Assembly: GCA_900893395.1 (NCBI GenBank)
Contig: CAAHFI011102409.1
Location: 1-22,151 of the forward strand
Source of the DNA: Euglena gracilis
Lineage: Eukaryota > Euglenozoa > Euglenophyceae > Euglenales > Euglenaceae
Direction: 5' to 3'
DNA: 22,151 bases
A model generated the notes under the pieces. That model saw only the letters and a list, made by a program, of their open reading frames with translations. It was not told the DNA's origin and did not search any database. The stretch's first letter is position 1; each line of letters opens with the position of its first letter. A program made the translations under genes and the position numbers. Of the stretch, positions 1 through 8,633 are shown piece after piece.

Positions 1-56
1 CGACACGGAATCCAAACCGCGCTATTCGCGCTCTTCTGACCAAGTTTCGGACAAAG

Positions 57-98
57 TGTGCTTTGTGTAATCAACCGGGACATATGTCTCGCGAATGT
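57..98 (+). other. Gag CCHC zinc knuckle (nucleocapsid)
   Basis: The translation shows a perfect C-x2-C-x4-H-x4-C knuckle (Cys, Cys, His, Cys codons at 57, 66, 81 and 96), with the Gly just before the His that is usual in retroelement nucleocapsids. In this family the knuckle binds genomic RNA during packaging. It marks the end of Gag, so most of Gag lies outside the window. Confidence 0.85.
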
Positions 99-960
99 CC
101 GAACCCCAAGCGCGAAAGCGCAGTAAGAGCCCCGAGATCCCTCACTTCCTGGAGTTCGCGTTCCTCACGATCTGCGCATTCGCAGCGGTCGGATACCGAT
201 CGGGTGATGGAAGACCGCGTTCCGTTCACCCCACCGCAATAGCGGACGTGGTTTCAAACCGCGAGGTCGGTCCCCCGCCCCCTACCCGCAATCGGGATGC
301 CAATCGCGATTCTTCGCGATCTCGGTCGCGAAGTGGTCATCCTCTTCGCGATCTGACCGCGGTCGAGCGGATAACCGCTCCCCGCGTCGCCATGATGCCA
401 AAAAGGCAATCGCAATCGCGAACCGTTGTTCCCTTTGTGGTCTAAAGACCACCATCATCCAAGTGCCCCGTTCCCGCTCTCCCCGCCCTAGCCATGGTCG
501 TCGCGATTCCAATCGCGGTTCTGCAACAGGCAGCGGGTTGGTTTCAAAATATCCTCTATCGAGGAAAAAGACCTGGCTTCGGGCAGGGAGGGGGATGAGA
601 GCACCGAGGATGAGTTGGCGGAAGACAGGAATGCCATCGCGCGATACGCGCAATTTATTCTAGGAAGTCCACCATAGGCCAAAAGGCCGACTCCGATATG
701 GAGTAGGGGAGCCCGAGGTCTGAGGGCACGGACCTCTGGCTGATGAACAGATGGAGGTAGGAACTGATCACCCCTGCCCCCTGCCCATCGGTCTTTTTGG
801 TCGGTACCCGGAAAATTTCGGGTCCCCCACTCCCCGCGCCAAATTTTTGCTTGGAATGTTGAGCAAAGTAAGCCAAGGGTCATGGAACAGTTGGCGCAAC
901 AACAATTTTACACCCGACCCTTCGCTTTGCGTACCCCCATGGAACTTTTGGTCCAAGCGA
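99..960 (+). other. Gag-protease linker, no recognised domain, hairpin-rich
   Basis: No conserved domain is visible between the zinc knuckle and the protease. The DNA is rich in TCGCGA words and short hairpins. Examples are stem TTCGCGA with a 6-nt loop near 316, stem AGCGG with loop ATAA near 365, stem GTGGTC with loop TAAA near 437, and GGCC around AAAA near 678. Short reading frames on both strands here look like chance frames in GC-rich palindromic DNA. Confidence 0.5.
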
Positions 961-964
961 AAAT

Positions 965-1310
965 CAAACTCAAAATTTCTGTGCACAAGCCAAAATTTTA
1001 GTCGACACAGGGTCGAATCCCCCTTCTTTTCCGCAAAGGACTTATACCCACCCCCCTTTGGTTCATGCCAAGAATCCCATCAAAATTATGACCGCTGACA
1101 ACAGCCCCATGTGCGGTGGTGACTTGGGATGCATTTTGGACATAGTCCTCCCATTATCCCGAAGCACCACACACACCCCCCACAATTCCAAAATTTTCTG
1201 GGTACTTGGGCATTCGAGGCGAATATCGCCGGGTCAGATGTCATACTCGTTTTCCGTTCCTCCGGCAACACCGATTGGTGGTGGATTGTCCTTCGCACGG
1301 TTTGCGCACT
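965..1310 (+). pseudogene. Retropepsin-like aspartic protease region
   Basis: A conceptual ILVDTGSNP stretch with the catalytic DTG triad at 1,004-1,012 lies where Ty3/Gypsy elements encode their protease, after the zinc knuckle and well before RT. In the family this enzyme cleaves the Gag-Pol polyprotein inside the particle. The flap and C-terminal part are not clearly readable, and the region is AC-rich and low in complexity from about 1,160. The assignment rests on the triad and gene order only. Confidence 0.5.
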
Positions 1311-2385
1311 ACCCCCGCACACACACCACACCCCCAACTTGTTCCCCGTGACATCCCCAGGACGTCCCCCGCATTTCCACAACGTTTTCCACAACCGAAA
1401 ACACCGTTTCCTACCCTAGGGGTAAAGAGAAAGCTGCCCCCCTACCCACCGCACTTTTACCGCTCGTTTCCCATGCGGTAGGGAAAGCCAGTAGCTTAAC
1501 CCCGCACGTTTCGCTGGGTTCCCAGGCGAAAGCCCAAAGGCCTGAAGTAATTACGGTGTCGAGTAGCCGCCCAGCTGCACAACTTTTCGTTTTCCACCAG
1601 GTGTGTCGATTTCAGACACCCCTGTACACCCCCAGCAGCTACCCCAACCGACACCAACTTATGCACTGACACCCACACAAACGCGCACCACATGCACCAA
1701 CCCTCCTACCAATGCGCTCACTGTCGGAGAATCTCCGCTTACCATGATTTTGATTGTGGATGTCTTAGTTGAAACTTCCAAACTAATCCGATTGGATCCC
1801 GCAACCGGGAATTTTTCCCCCCCTACACCTGGTAGTGGTACCTATACACTTGGTACGGTACGGATTTAATAGATAACCAAAAGGTACACAGCCTTGGTAC
1901 CATGGGTGATACACCCATCAGCACACTTGGTAGTTATTCACAGCTCACAAACACTTGGCAGTTTTTCGCAATTCGCGAAAGTGAATCAAGCACTACAGTG
2001 CAAAGGCATAGCCTCCCTCTTCGGATTTGCGCATAGCGTCCCTATGCGCCTATGGCGCTCTCCAACACCCCGCGCATATCGCGCTTGCGAATCCGCGCAT
2101 ATCGCGCACATAGTGCCGCGCATATCGCGCATTCCGCGCTATCGCGCATCACCGATGACTGGGTATATGCCCAACCCACCATGCCCCCCTGGATTGAGTC
2201 CTATGGACATGTGTGTGGATGATTCACAATTCCGTTGTTCTGTGTTACAGCGTGTTCCCCCCCTTCAGGATGTTGAGCAGATCTCCAAGTACACCAAGGA
2301 TACCTGGAATGCTTTTCAATTTGGTCAATATCGAATTTTGAAACATTGGTTTTCAAAAATCGCCGATATGGCGGATTCTTTGATT
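1311..2385 (+). other. Protease-RT spacer, low complexity and hairpin clusters
   Basis: No family domain is recognised. The stretch is Pro/Thr-coding and AC-rich at first (about 1,600-1,700), then dominated by short palindromes. Stem ATGGGTG with loop ATA is at 1,902-1,918, stem GCGCATAG with a 5-nt loop at 2,029-2,049, and a run of CGCGC hairpins at 2,071-2,147. It could be a fast-evolving polyprotein linker; I cannot name a function. Confidence 0.45.
2071..2147. repeat. Run of four CGCGC-type hairpins
   Basis: The 14-mer CGCGCATATCGCGC occurs three times (2,071-2,084; 2,094-2,107; 2,117-2,130), followed by a close relative, CGCGCTATCGCGC, at 2,135-2,147. The spacers differ, so this is not a simple tandem repeat. 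It looks like repeated occurrence of one hairpin. Confidence 0.8.
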
Positions 2386-2387
2386 TG

Positions 2388-2720
2388 ACCTTAGAAATTG
2401 ATGCATTCTCTTCCAACGCGCATTCGCGATTACCGCGACATTGGTCGCAACATTCTAACGCTTTTGATAAGTTTTGGGGAGACACTATCCTATGGATGCA
2501 TCCCCCCTAAAACTTATCCCGCTTGTTGTAGATAAGATTTTCCAGGATCAAGCGCGAGGCGCATTACTTGTTCCTGTGAATCCCGAAGCGGAATGGTTTC
2601 AAAATTTGACTTATGTCACATTTTATTGGTGGGACCTACCAAACGATGTTCCTCTATTCGAGGATTTCCGTGGAGTGGTATTACCACCTTTTCAAGAAAT
2701 CATTTTCCGTGTTTGTTTCT
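2388..2720 (+). pseudogene. DIRS-like post-RNase H ('NPP') domain placed upstream of RT in the Ty3/Gypsy element
   Basis: The translations carry a recognisable series of motifs: EIDAFSSNA, then RLPRHWS, a HPP element followed by LKLIP, VVDKIFQDQARG, LLVPV, WWDLP and finally PLFEDFRGVVLPP. The order and spacing match the domain that follows RNase H in DIRS-type elements, which is present in this window at about 19,620-19,985 with VDLFANS, WVNPP and PIFRDPEGGVLPP. Here it sits between protease and RT rather than after RNase H. Its function is not known to me; the NPP motif recalls adenine methyltransferases, which is only a motif resemblance. The region is not intact. Confidence 0.65.
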
Positions 2721-2939
2721 TTGATGCTTTCATGTTTCTCAATCTCCACCCCTGAATGTTAGTGTGTTGGATCATACCGACCATGTGGGAGCCGATACGG
2801 CTTTTGTCCATAATGCCGATAGGCATCACCGTTCGCCCCCTATGGTCGATATGACCCATAAACAGGTTTCCGCTGTCATTGAAAGTGCAGGACAGCACCC
2901 CAATTCAGCAGAATTTTGTACGCGCATCAGTCGCGAATT

Positions 2940-3570
2940 TTCTGGTGTTTTGGAAAATCCTGTTTACGCTTGCGATATAGATCCCGCTATTCGCGGACCT
3001 TTTGGAGTTTGTAAGATTGAGCTTAAGGAAGGCGCAAAGCCAATGCATCGGAAATTTTTCCGTTGTTCAGGAGAAAGAGAGATAGCTCTCAATGAAATGA
3101 TTGAAAAGCTCATAGAGCGGAAGTGGATCATCCCTTCCAAGAGTGAATGGACCTCCCAAGCTTTTGTGGTTCCTAAGCCCCCAGACCCATCAGGTCAGAA
3201 AAAGTGGAGGCTGTACTGGATTATCGGTACTTAAACTCACAAACTAAGGATGACCCATTCCCGTTACCTCTAATAGAGGACCTCATCACAAAACAAGCGG
3301 ATAACCGCTTGTGGTCAATTTTCGACCTGGAGGATGGTTTCCACCAAATGCATCTGGATCCCGATTCGCAAGCCTATACGGCTTTTGTAACATCCAAAGG
3401 TGTTTACCAATGGACGGTTTTACCAATGGGTGTTAAGAATGGACCAGCAATGTTTCAGCGCATGATCCAATGGGTCTTACGGGATTTACCGTTTGCGCTG
3501 GTATACATTGATGATGTTTTGGTTGGTACCCCCCCCTTCAGCGAATACACACGAGAATATTCTCGACATT
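2940..3570 (+). pseudogene. Reverse transcriptase domain (Ty3/Gypsy)
   Basis: The RT copies element RNA into DNA inside the particle. Visible motifs are the N-terminal block leading to LIERKWIIPSKSEW, the FVVPKP block, LDYRYLN, the first catalytic Asp in IFDLEDGFHQM, LPMGVKNGPAMFQ, and the catalytic YIDD box at 3,504-3,515. Spacing between blocks is normal for Ty3/Gypsy RT. The domain is well conserved in sequence but the reading frame is broken, so I treat it as a fossil. The hairpin stem GCGG with loop ATAA lies inside it near 3,298. Confidence 0.93.
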
Positions 3571-4395
3571 CACTATCGTGATGTTCGCGCGGTATTAGCC
3601 GCATTTCTCAAACACAGACTTTTTGTCAAAGGTGCCAAAATGCACTTATTTCGCGAAACGATAAAGTTTTGCGGTCACATTCTCAATAATGGCCAACGCC
3701 GAGCGGCGCCTAGCAAACTAGAGGCCATTAAGAAATGGACACCTGAGGTCATCAAGACCATCACCCATTTGAAAGGATTTTTGGGATTAGCCCAATATTA
3801 CGCGATTTACATGAAAGATTTCGCGAAAATCGCGGTACCTCTATCGAGGCAACTCAAAAATCGCGCACCCGAAAATACCAAAGTCAAATGGGACGCAGAT
3901 ATGCGTGAAGCTCTAGAGAGCATTAAAAAGCTAATGCTTGAAAATGTCGTACTCGACATCGCGGATCCCTACAAGCCTTATGTGCTAGAAGTCGATAGCA
4001 GCGATTATGCTGTAGGCGGTGTTCTAAGCCAGCATAACGCGGCTAACGAATTACGCCCTGTAGCATTCTTCAGTAGAAAGCTACAAGGTGAAGATGGCAA
4101 AGGCCAAGTCAAATGGAGTATCCGTGAGAAGGAAACGTACGCAATCGTACTTATTTTACAAAAATTCCGTAGCTGGGTCGCCAGCTCCTTGGTGCAAATA
4201 CTGGTGTTGACTGACCATGAGAGTCTTCAACACTGGTATACCGAGGATCTGAACAAAGCCATGTCATCCGTAGGCCGAAGATGCCGATGGCATGAATTTT
4301 TGAGCCAGTTCAACCTAGTGGTTGTATATACCCCTGGCCATACACAAAAAGTAGCAGACCCGCTCAGTCGAGCACCCTGGCATTACCCCGGTAAC
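3571..4395 (+). pseudogene. RT connection and RNase H domain (Ty3/Gypsy)
   Basis: After the RT palm come the thumb/connection motif FCGHILNNGQR and the LKGFLGLAQYY block, then an RNase H fold. The latter has DSSDYAVGGVL as the first catalytic Asp motif, FFSRKL, REKETYAIV with the catalytic Glu, LTDHESLQ, and a terminal YTPGH...ADPLSR. RNase H removes template RNA during minus-strand synthesis. At least five strong hairpins lie inside this conserved coding DNA: 3,919-3,938, 3,944-3,959, 4,137-4,150, 4,171-4,186 and one near 4,281. Confidence 0.93.
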
Positions 4396-4769
4396 CCGGA
4401 TGAAGGTGATGCCACCTTTCATGGAAGCCAAGAGGCTGATGAATATGCACGTCGATATGACGCAGCCGACGATATGTTGGATTCTTTTCCCGTTTCATCG
4501 ATTTTTCGTTCGTTGCCAGTCTCTCCTATACGGGGGAGAAGGCGGCGAGGCCGCACACCTGGTCCCCGTCGCATTACGCGATCTGAATCTCCTTCCCCCC
4601 TCTTCTTTCGCGAATGGGATTATTCCCATGACCCTGTATATAGCACGATAGTGCACAGACTGCGCAATGGCGAGGTTGTACATAATTATTCCCTTTCCCC
4701 TTTACGGTTGGTTTACCGCGATGATGCGGGATATAAATATTGTATACCCCGTGACTTGGTTGATGAAGT

Positions 4770-5710
4770 ACTTTTGTGTTATCACAACCAAGGTCACCCT
4801 GGGGCCCCCAAACTTCTTTCTTTGGTGGGTCGCAGGTACTGTACAACCCTGAAAGAAAACGATTTGCATTCGCGCTGCTTGCAAATTTCGCAACGGTGCC
4901 AAATTTGTCAAGCGGTAAACCGCGCAGAGGTACCCCCCCTGGTACGCTTGATTTTTCCCCGTACCCCCTGACATTTTTACGTCCCTCTGCATGGATTTTC
5001 TGGAATTAGAACCTTGCAAAGGATCAGACGGCAAAATTTACGATTATGTTTTTGTTGTCGTCTGTAGGCTGAGTGGTTACATAGTAGCCATTCCATGCCA
5101 AAAGGCAGGGTTGACCGCGCAAATTTTAGCGCAGATATTTATGGAGAAGTGTATGCCTAATGGGCTTACCGAATGAGATTGTCAGTGATCAAGATCATTT
5201 GATCTCCTCTCGATTCTTCACAACCCTATGTGGTTTACTGGGAATCGAACAGCATTTTTCCATTATATATCGCCCGAAGGGCAATGGCCGCGCCGAGGCA
5301 GCAGTGAAAGCTGTTGTAAATATGCTCCGTCTTTCACTGGCTGATTCGCGCCAGGCCTGGGTCCAGGTTTTGCCATGGTCCCTCTTTTATATAAACACCC
5401 TACCGGGTTTAGTTTTACCCCACTCCCCATACAAAATTGTTTTTGGGCGAGACCCCCAGCAATTGGTGATATACCATCAGAGAGACCAGCTCGAAGTAGC
5501 GTAACCTGTGAGACATGGTTCTCTGAGGTAGAGTCTCTCAGAACTACTGTTCAGAAACGCATTACTGATATCCATTCTCAAAAGAGAAATAAATTTTTAC
5601 AAGAATTCAAATCACCTGGCTATAGTGCTGGTGATCGCGTATGGGTTCGGAATAGCCGAATCCGTATGCAGCTTCCAAGCTAGACCCCCTCTGGCTCGGA
5701 CCCTGTGAAA
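4770..5710 (+). pseudogene. DDE integrase with HHCC zinc domain and GPY/F-like module
   Basis: The N-terminal zinc domain shows the HHCC arrangement (CYHNQGHPG, then RCQICQ). The catalytic core contains MDFLELE, IVSDQD and GNGRAEAAVK, which carry the D, D and E residues that join element DNA to the target. GDRVWV followed by a GP element near 5,700 resembles the GPY/F module of Ty3/Gypsy integrases. The 4,400-4,770 stretch before it is a Pro/Arg-rich linker. The region is a broken fossil. Confidence 0.88.
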
Positions 5711-5859
5711 TCTCGAACGCGTTGGTAACAGTGGCCGCTATAGGGTGGCACTGCCCAACGGGATCGAGGATGTTCACATGGATGATTTCAAGCCATATCT
5801 TTCCCCGCCTAATGGCAAAGCACTACCGTGCCTTTATTTCAAGCCCCGTTCCAAGTTAC

Positions 5860-6062
5860 CCGAAACGGATGATTTTGTGGTGGACAAAATTCTCGATCAC
5901 AAAATTGATCGAGGAGTCCACTACTGGAAGGTCAGGTGGAAAGGCTATGGGCCAGAGGAGGACACCTGGGAGCCAGCCTCCAGTTTTATTGGTTATGTCC
6001 AACAGGACTGGAAGCTGTGGAATAAAAGAAATAACATAGACATTTCTGTGAATAATTTCTGA
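5860..6062 (+). CDS. Chromodomain at the integrase C terminus
   Basis: [12 protein letters not shown], then [11 protein letters not shown] and DTWEPASS form a textbook chromodomain of about 50 residues, with the aromatic positions (Y/W/W) expected of a methyl-lysine cage. In chromoviruses this domain follows the integrase and steers insertion towards marked chromatin, usually H3K9-methylated. The frame runs to a TGA at 6,060-6,062, which ends pol. A pyrimidine-rich splice acceptor follows within 80 bp. Confidence 0.93.
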
Positions 6063-6120
6063 AATCGGCCTATAGGCCTTTTCCTCCCCTCCCTGTGTTT
6101 TTCTCCCAAACCCAATTCAT

Positions 6121-6141
6121 TTCTCTCTTCTTTTTCTACAG
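6121..6141 (+). promoter_or_regulatory. Probable 3' splice site ahead of the accessory coding region
   Basis: A long pyrimidine tract ends in TTTTTCTACAG at 6,141, 79 bp after the pol stop and 39 bp before the first downstream ATG at 6,180. The position recalls env or accessory genes of some LTR elements, which are expressed from a spliced subgenomic RNA. The donor is not identified and may lie outside the window. Confidence 0.55.
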
Positions 6142-6179
6142 CTCATCAAAGCTACTTTTTGCTTTTGGTCCCCGGACCA

Positions 6180-7643
6180 ATGCAAGATCCAGGGCGCGGC
6201 CCGGTCCGCCCCTATACAGTATGCCATCCCTCCCTACCCCCACACGCCTATGCGGCGGCACCCCAGCCCAAGGGGCGCCCGCATATGCGGTATATCAACC
6301 CCCTCCAGCCGCTTATGCGGCTCAGGCACAAATGCCACCCCCCCTCAGGTTCAGGCACAAATGCCATACCCCTCTCAGGCACAAATGCCGCCCCCTCTCA
6401 GGCACAAATGCCGCCCCCATCTCAGGCGCAACCGCCACCTGTCGCTTATGCGGCCTGTGCCAATGGGAGCTGCATATGCGGCACAGCCTCAACAGGCATA
6501 TCAAGTTCCAATGGAACAGTCACAACCCCAGCAGGTACACCAAGTTCCAATGGAACAACAACAGTATGCGAGGCAGGGACAGGCACCTCCAATGGAGCAG
6601 GCGCATTACGCCATGCCTGGCCCTCACCTCCCATCCTGTATACCCCACAGTATGTTACATCTCAGCAACCCCAATCCCAACCCCAATCTCAACCCGTACA
6701 GGGTACCCCACATCAAGTACACGCCGTACAGGCGATGCCCCAACCTGCTGCTTATCCCGTCCGGGAACCCGCTGCCCAAACCGCAGCTAGCAGCAGTAGT
6801 ATATCCGCTTACGCGATCCCTGTGGCACATGAGACGCCACAGGCAGCACCAACGGTGCCATACCCCGCCTTCACCGCAGAATTGGTGAATCTCGCAGAGA
6901 AGACTCTGCGAACGGCCTTGCGGGCCAGCAACCTAGAGAGAGTAGACCCATCTCTACAGGTGCTGTGGGATACCCACTGTCGTCAAATTCTGGGCCTGGC
7001 CAATAGGCCTATTGCACAATGGTGCGCATGTGGCCAGACTTTGATGACAGGAAAAGTGTACTTCATGCCCGGGGAATATCCCCCTGAGGTCAGCATGCGT
7101 ACACTGGGTATTCCAGTACCGCCTATCCCGCGGATACGCCATCACGCAGGTGCATTCACCGAATACATGCGGGAGCATAGCCCCCCAGTGGAGGAAAGCG
7201 AGATGGGAGACATCCCAGCACCAACGGTGCAGCCATCGCGAATTTTTCGCGATACCCAGTCCCCAACTCGTATGCCGAGACCACCACCACCCGAATATCG
7301 GGAACCACCAACGCAATATGCGCAGCCAATGACGCAACCGTCAACAGCACAACCACCATTTCCTTATCCAGCCCATCTGGAAGCTGGAAGTCAGTTACCC
7401 GTACAACGGGATATGTCGGTGGCTCAGGAACCTGGATCCTGGGCTGAGGATGTGGAGCAGCCGAGGCCGAAGGCCGAATGGCTGTGGAAGAGGATGTGCC
7501 AACGGCACCTGAACCTCTCCCAGCACCTCGCTTCACATCACCTCAGCAGGCCATCCAGTACTACCAGTCCCTGGAGCAGCTTCAGGGCCCACGGTCTGCA
7601 GAACGCAGATATGCGTCACAGCCGTACAGGCCAGCAGACCTAG
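6180..7643 (+). CDS. Unrecognised Pro/Gln/Ala-rich protein with a short Cys-containing middle
   Basis: I do not recognise this protein. From the ATG at 6,180 the frame runs to a stop at 7,641-7,643. The first 200 residues or so are low complexity (Pro, Gln, Ala, Ser) and include a 23-bp tandem repeat. A more ordered-looking part follows (about residues 225-340), with NLAEKTLRTALRASNLERV, an IAQWCACG pair of cysteines and a MPGEYPP motif; a similar LLPEYPPE occurs near the end of the 10,650-11,705 frame. After that it returns to Pro-rich sequence. Neighbouring frames show equally protein-like composition, so the true product may not be this single frame. It could be a Gag-like or other structural protein of the retroelement, or an unrelated gene. 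Treat the end points as provisional. Confidence 0.5.
   Translation: MQDPGRGPVRPYTVCHPSLPPHAYAAAPQPKGRPHMRYINPLQPLMRLRHKCHPPSGSGTNAIPLSGTNAAPSQAQMPPPSQAQPPPVAYAACANGSCICGTASTGISSSNGTVTTPAGTPSSNGTTTVCEAGTGTSNGAGALRHAWPSPPILYTPQYVTSQQPQSQPQSQPVQGTPHQVHAVQAMPQPAAYPVREPAAQTAASSSSISAYAIPVAHETPQAAPTVPYPAFTAELVNLAEKTLRTALRASNLERVDPSLQVLWDTHCRQILGLANRPIAQWCACGQTLMTGKVYFMPGEYPPEVSMRTLGIPVPPIPRIRHHAGAFTEYMREHSPPVEESEMGDIPAPTVQPSRIFRDTQSPTRMPRPPPPEYREPPTQYAQPMTQPSTAQPPFPYPAHLEAGSQLPVQRDMSVAQEPGSWAEDVEQPRPKAEWLWKRMCQRHLNLSQHLASHHLSRPSSTTSPWSSFRAHGLQNADMRHSRTGQQT
6321..6436 (+). repeat. 23-bp-type coding minisatellite (CAGGCACAAATGCC core)
   Basis: The core CTCAGGCACAAATGCC occurs at 6,321, 6,374 and 6,397, with close variants at 6,350 and 6,421. 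The copies are separated by C-rich spacers. It encodes AQMPPPSQ-like peptides. Confidence 0.8.
6505..6556. repeat. Duplicated hairpin, stem GTTCC, loop AAT
   Basis: The hairpin GTTCCAATGGAAC occurs at 6,505-6,517 and again at 6,544-6,556. Both copies sit inside a repeated CAAGTTCCAATGGAACA context in Gln/Pro-rich coding-like DNA. Confidence 0.75.
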
Positions 7644-7809
7644 GTAGTAAACGGGGCAGGCCAGAATCTTCATCCCCAATGGGGAGACCGAAACCCCCGG
7701 CCCCAGCCCCAGCCAGACAGGCTACCCCAGCACAGCAACGACGGGCGCGGGTGGCCAACAGGCCGCACCCCCTCCCGTGCCCGTACCGTATGCCGCGCCG
7801 GCTAAGCCA

Positions 7810-7936
7810 GCGCCAATGGCGCAACCCCCGGCCGGTGCCAGCAAAAGCAGCAGCGCCGGCAGCTCCAGCAGCGCCAACGGCGCCATTGCCGTAGCAGCGC
7901 CAACGGCGCACAGCCTGTAGCAGCGCCAATGGCGCC
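7810..7936. repeat. Four copies of hairpin GCGCC-AAY-GGCGC
   Basis: Stem GCGCC with loop AAT or AAC is seen at 7,810-7,822, 7,871-7,883, 7,897-7,909 and about 7,924-7,936. The copies lie in Ala/Pro-rich coding-like DNA between the 6,180 and 7,929 frames. The stems are identical; the third loop base varies between T and C. Confidence 0.85.
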
Positions 7937-8588
7937 ATCCCAGGAAACACCGGTACCTCCAGGCCAACAGGCCACCACCGAGGTACTGCCTGTTCCTGAA
8001 CCCACACAGCAGCAGCTCGAACAGGCTGAACTGGCCCAGAGAGCCCATAGGGCAGAAATCGAGCACGAAGCTGCTGAGCGTGCACGCGTCCAGAAAATAC
8101 TGGATGACACGCGTGAACGTACACGCAACCCCACTTACATCGATCCGCCTAGAGGCGAACCCCTCCCTATCAATAATCCACCATTTTTGGCGGATATGCA
8201 GGATCAACCTGCAGCTTACCCAGCAGCCAAAATGGCTTATGCCCCGCAGGAATTGCTTGGAACAACAAGCGATATGAATCCTGCCTTTATAGGCCCTCGT
8301 TTTGCAGCCAATCTCAATCCTCATGCTTGGAAACAAGCTAGAGAAGAGATTGCCCGAAGCGAAGCCCGATCGGGCAAGGGTAAAGCCAAAAGTGCTCCCA
8401 AACGAGCACCGACAGCAGGCCAAAAAGGCCAAGGCAAAGGCCAGAAAGGCCAATACCGGAACGTCTATGAGGACGACATGGAAGCTCTATTCGAGCACAT
8501 CAAAGAGATTCATGCACTCGCATTCGAGGCCATGAGAAAGTTTCAAAACGAACTTTCTCTTCCAATGCTGGTTGCATCCCCGTCGTGA
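7929..8588 (+). CDS. Unrecognised protein with a charged helical middle and a Lys/Gly-rich tail
   Basis: I do not recognise this 219-residue frame, which starts at the ATG at 7,929. It begins Pro-rich. A strongly charged, probably helical or coiled-coil stretch follows (about residues 28-65: QQQLEQAELAQ, then a Glu/Arg/Ala-rich run). Next comes a middle with NPPFLADMQ and FIGPRFAANLNPHAW. Then there is a basic Lys/Gly/Gln-rich segment (about residues 143-180) of the sort that binds nucleic acid, and a final helical stretch, EDDMEALFEHIKEIHALAFEAMRKF. It lies in the same frame as its neighbours at 6,180 and 8,634, and only 45 bp separate its stop from the next ATG. The basic tail would suit a Gag-like protein, but this is inference. 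Confidence 0.55.
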   Translation: MAPSQETPVPPGQQATTEVLPVPEPTQQQLEQAELAQRAHRAEIEHEAAERARVQKILDDTRERTRNPTYIDPPRGEPLPINNPPFLADMQDQPAAYPAAKMAYAPQELLGTTSDMNPAFIGPRFAANLNPHAWKQAREEIARSEARSGKGKAKSAPKRAPTAGQKGQGKGQKGQYRNVYEDDMEALFEHIKEIHALAFEAMRKFQNELSLPMLVASPS

Positions 8589-8633
8589 CTGTGACCAGAC
8601 AGCTCTATTTGGAGCGTAATCGTGAGTTCCACC

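Larger units (their letters stand above)
1..6062 (+). mobile_element. Ty3/Gypsy chromovirus-like LTR retrotransposon, internal pol region (left part outside window)
   Basis: Domains typical of Ty3/Gypsy pol occur in order on the plus strand: Gag CCHC knuckle, aspartic protease, RT with a YIDD box, RNase H ending in an ADPLSR motif, HHCC plus DDE integrase, a GPY/F-like module and a C-terminal chromodomain. The last two place it with the chromovirus-type elements. The 5' LTR, primer-binding site and most of Gag lie left of the window, and no 3' LTR can be identified without the 5' copy. The coding region is a fossil with roughly half a dozen breaks or more. Short hairpins are scattered through it, including inside conserved domains. 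The coding region from 6,180 onward could belong to the same element, in which case its right end lies well beyond 6,062. Confidence 0.93.

Noticed and set aside
2071-2147. CRISPR-like array
   Set aside because: The repeats are only 13-14 bp palindromes with 9-10 bp or shorter spacers in eukaryotic retroelement DNA; there is no array geometry or associated genes.
2388-2720. A second DIRS element nested inside the Ty3/Gypsy pol
   Set aside because: Only the one domain is present, with no RT, recombinase or inverted ends around it, and it falls between protease and RT without disturbing gene order. Domain acquisition is simpler.
7582-8453. Long minus-strand Ala/Gly/Cys-rich frames
   Set aside because: They are shadows of GC-rich Pro/Ala-coding plus-strand DNA and its palindromes.
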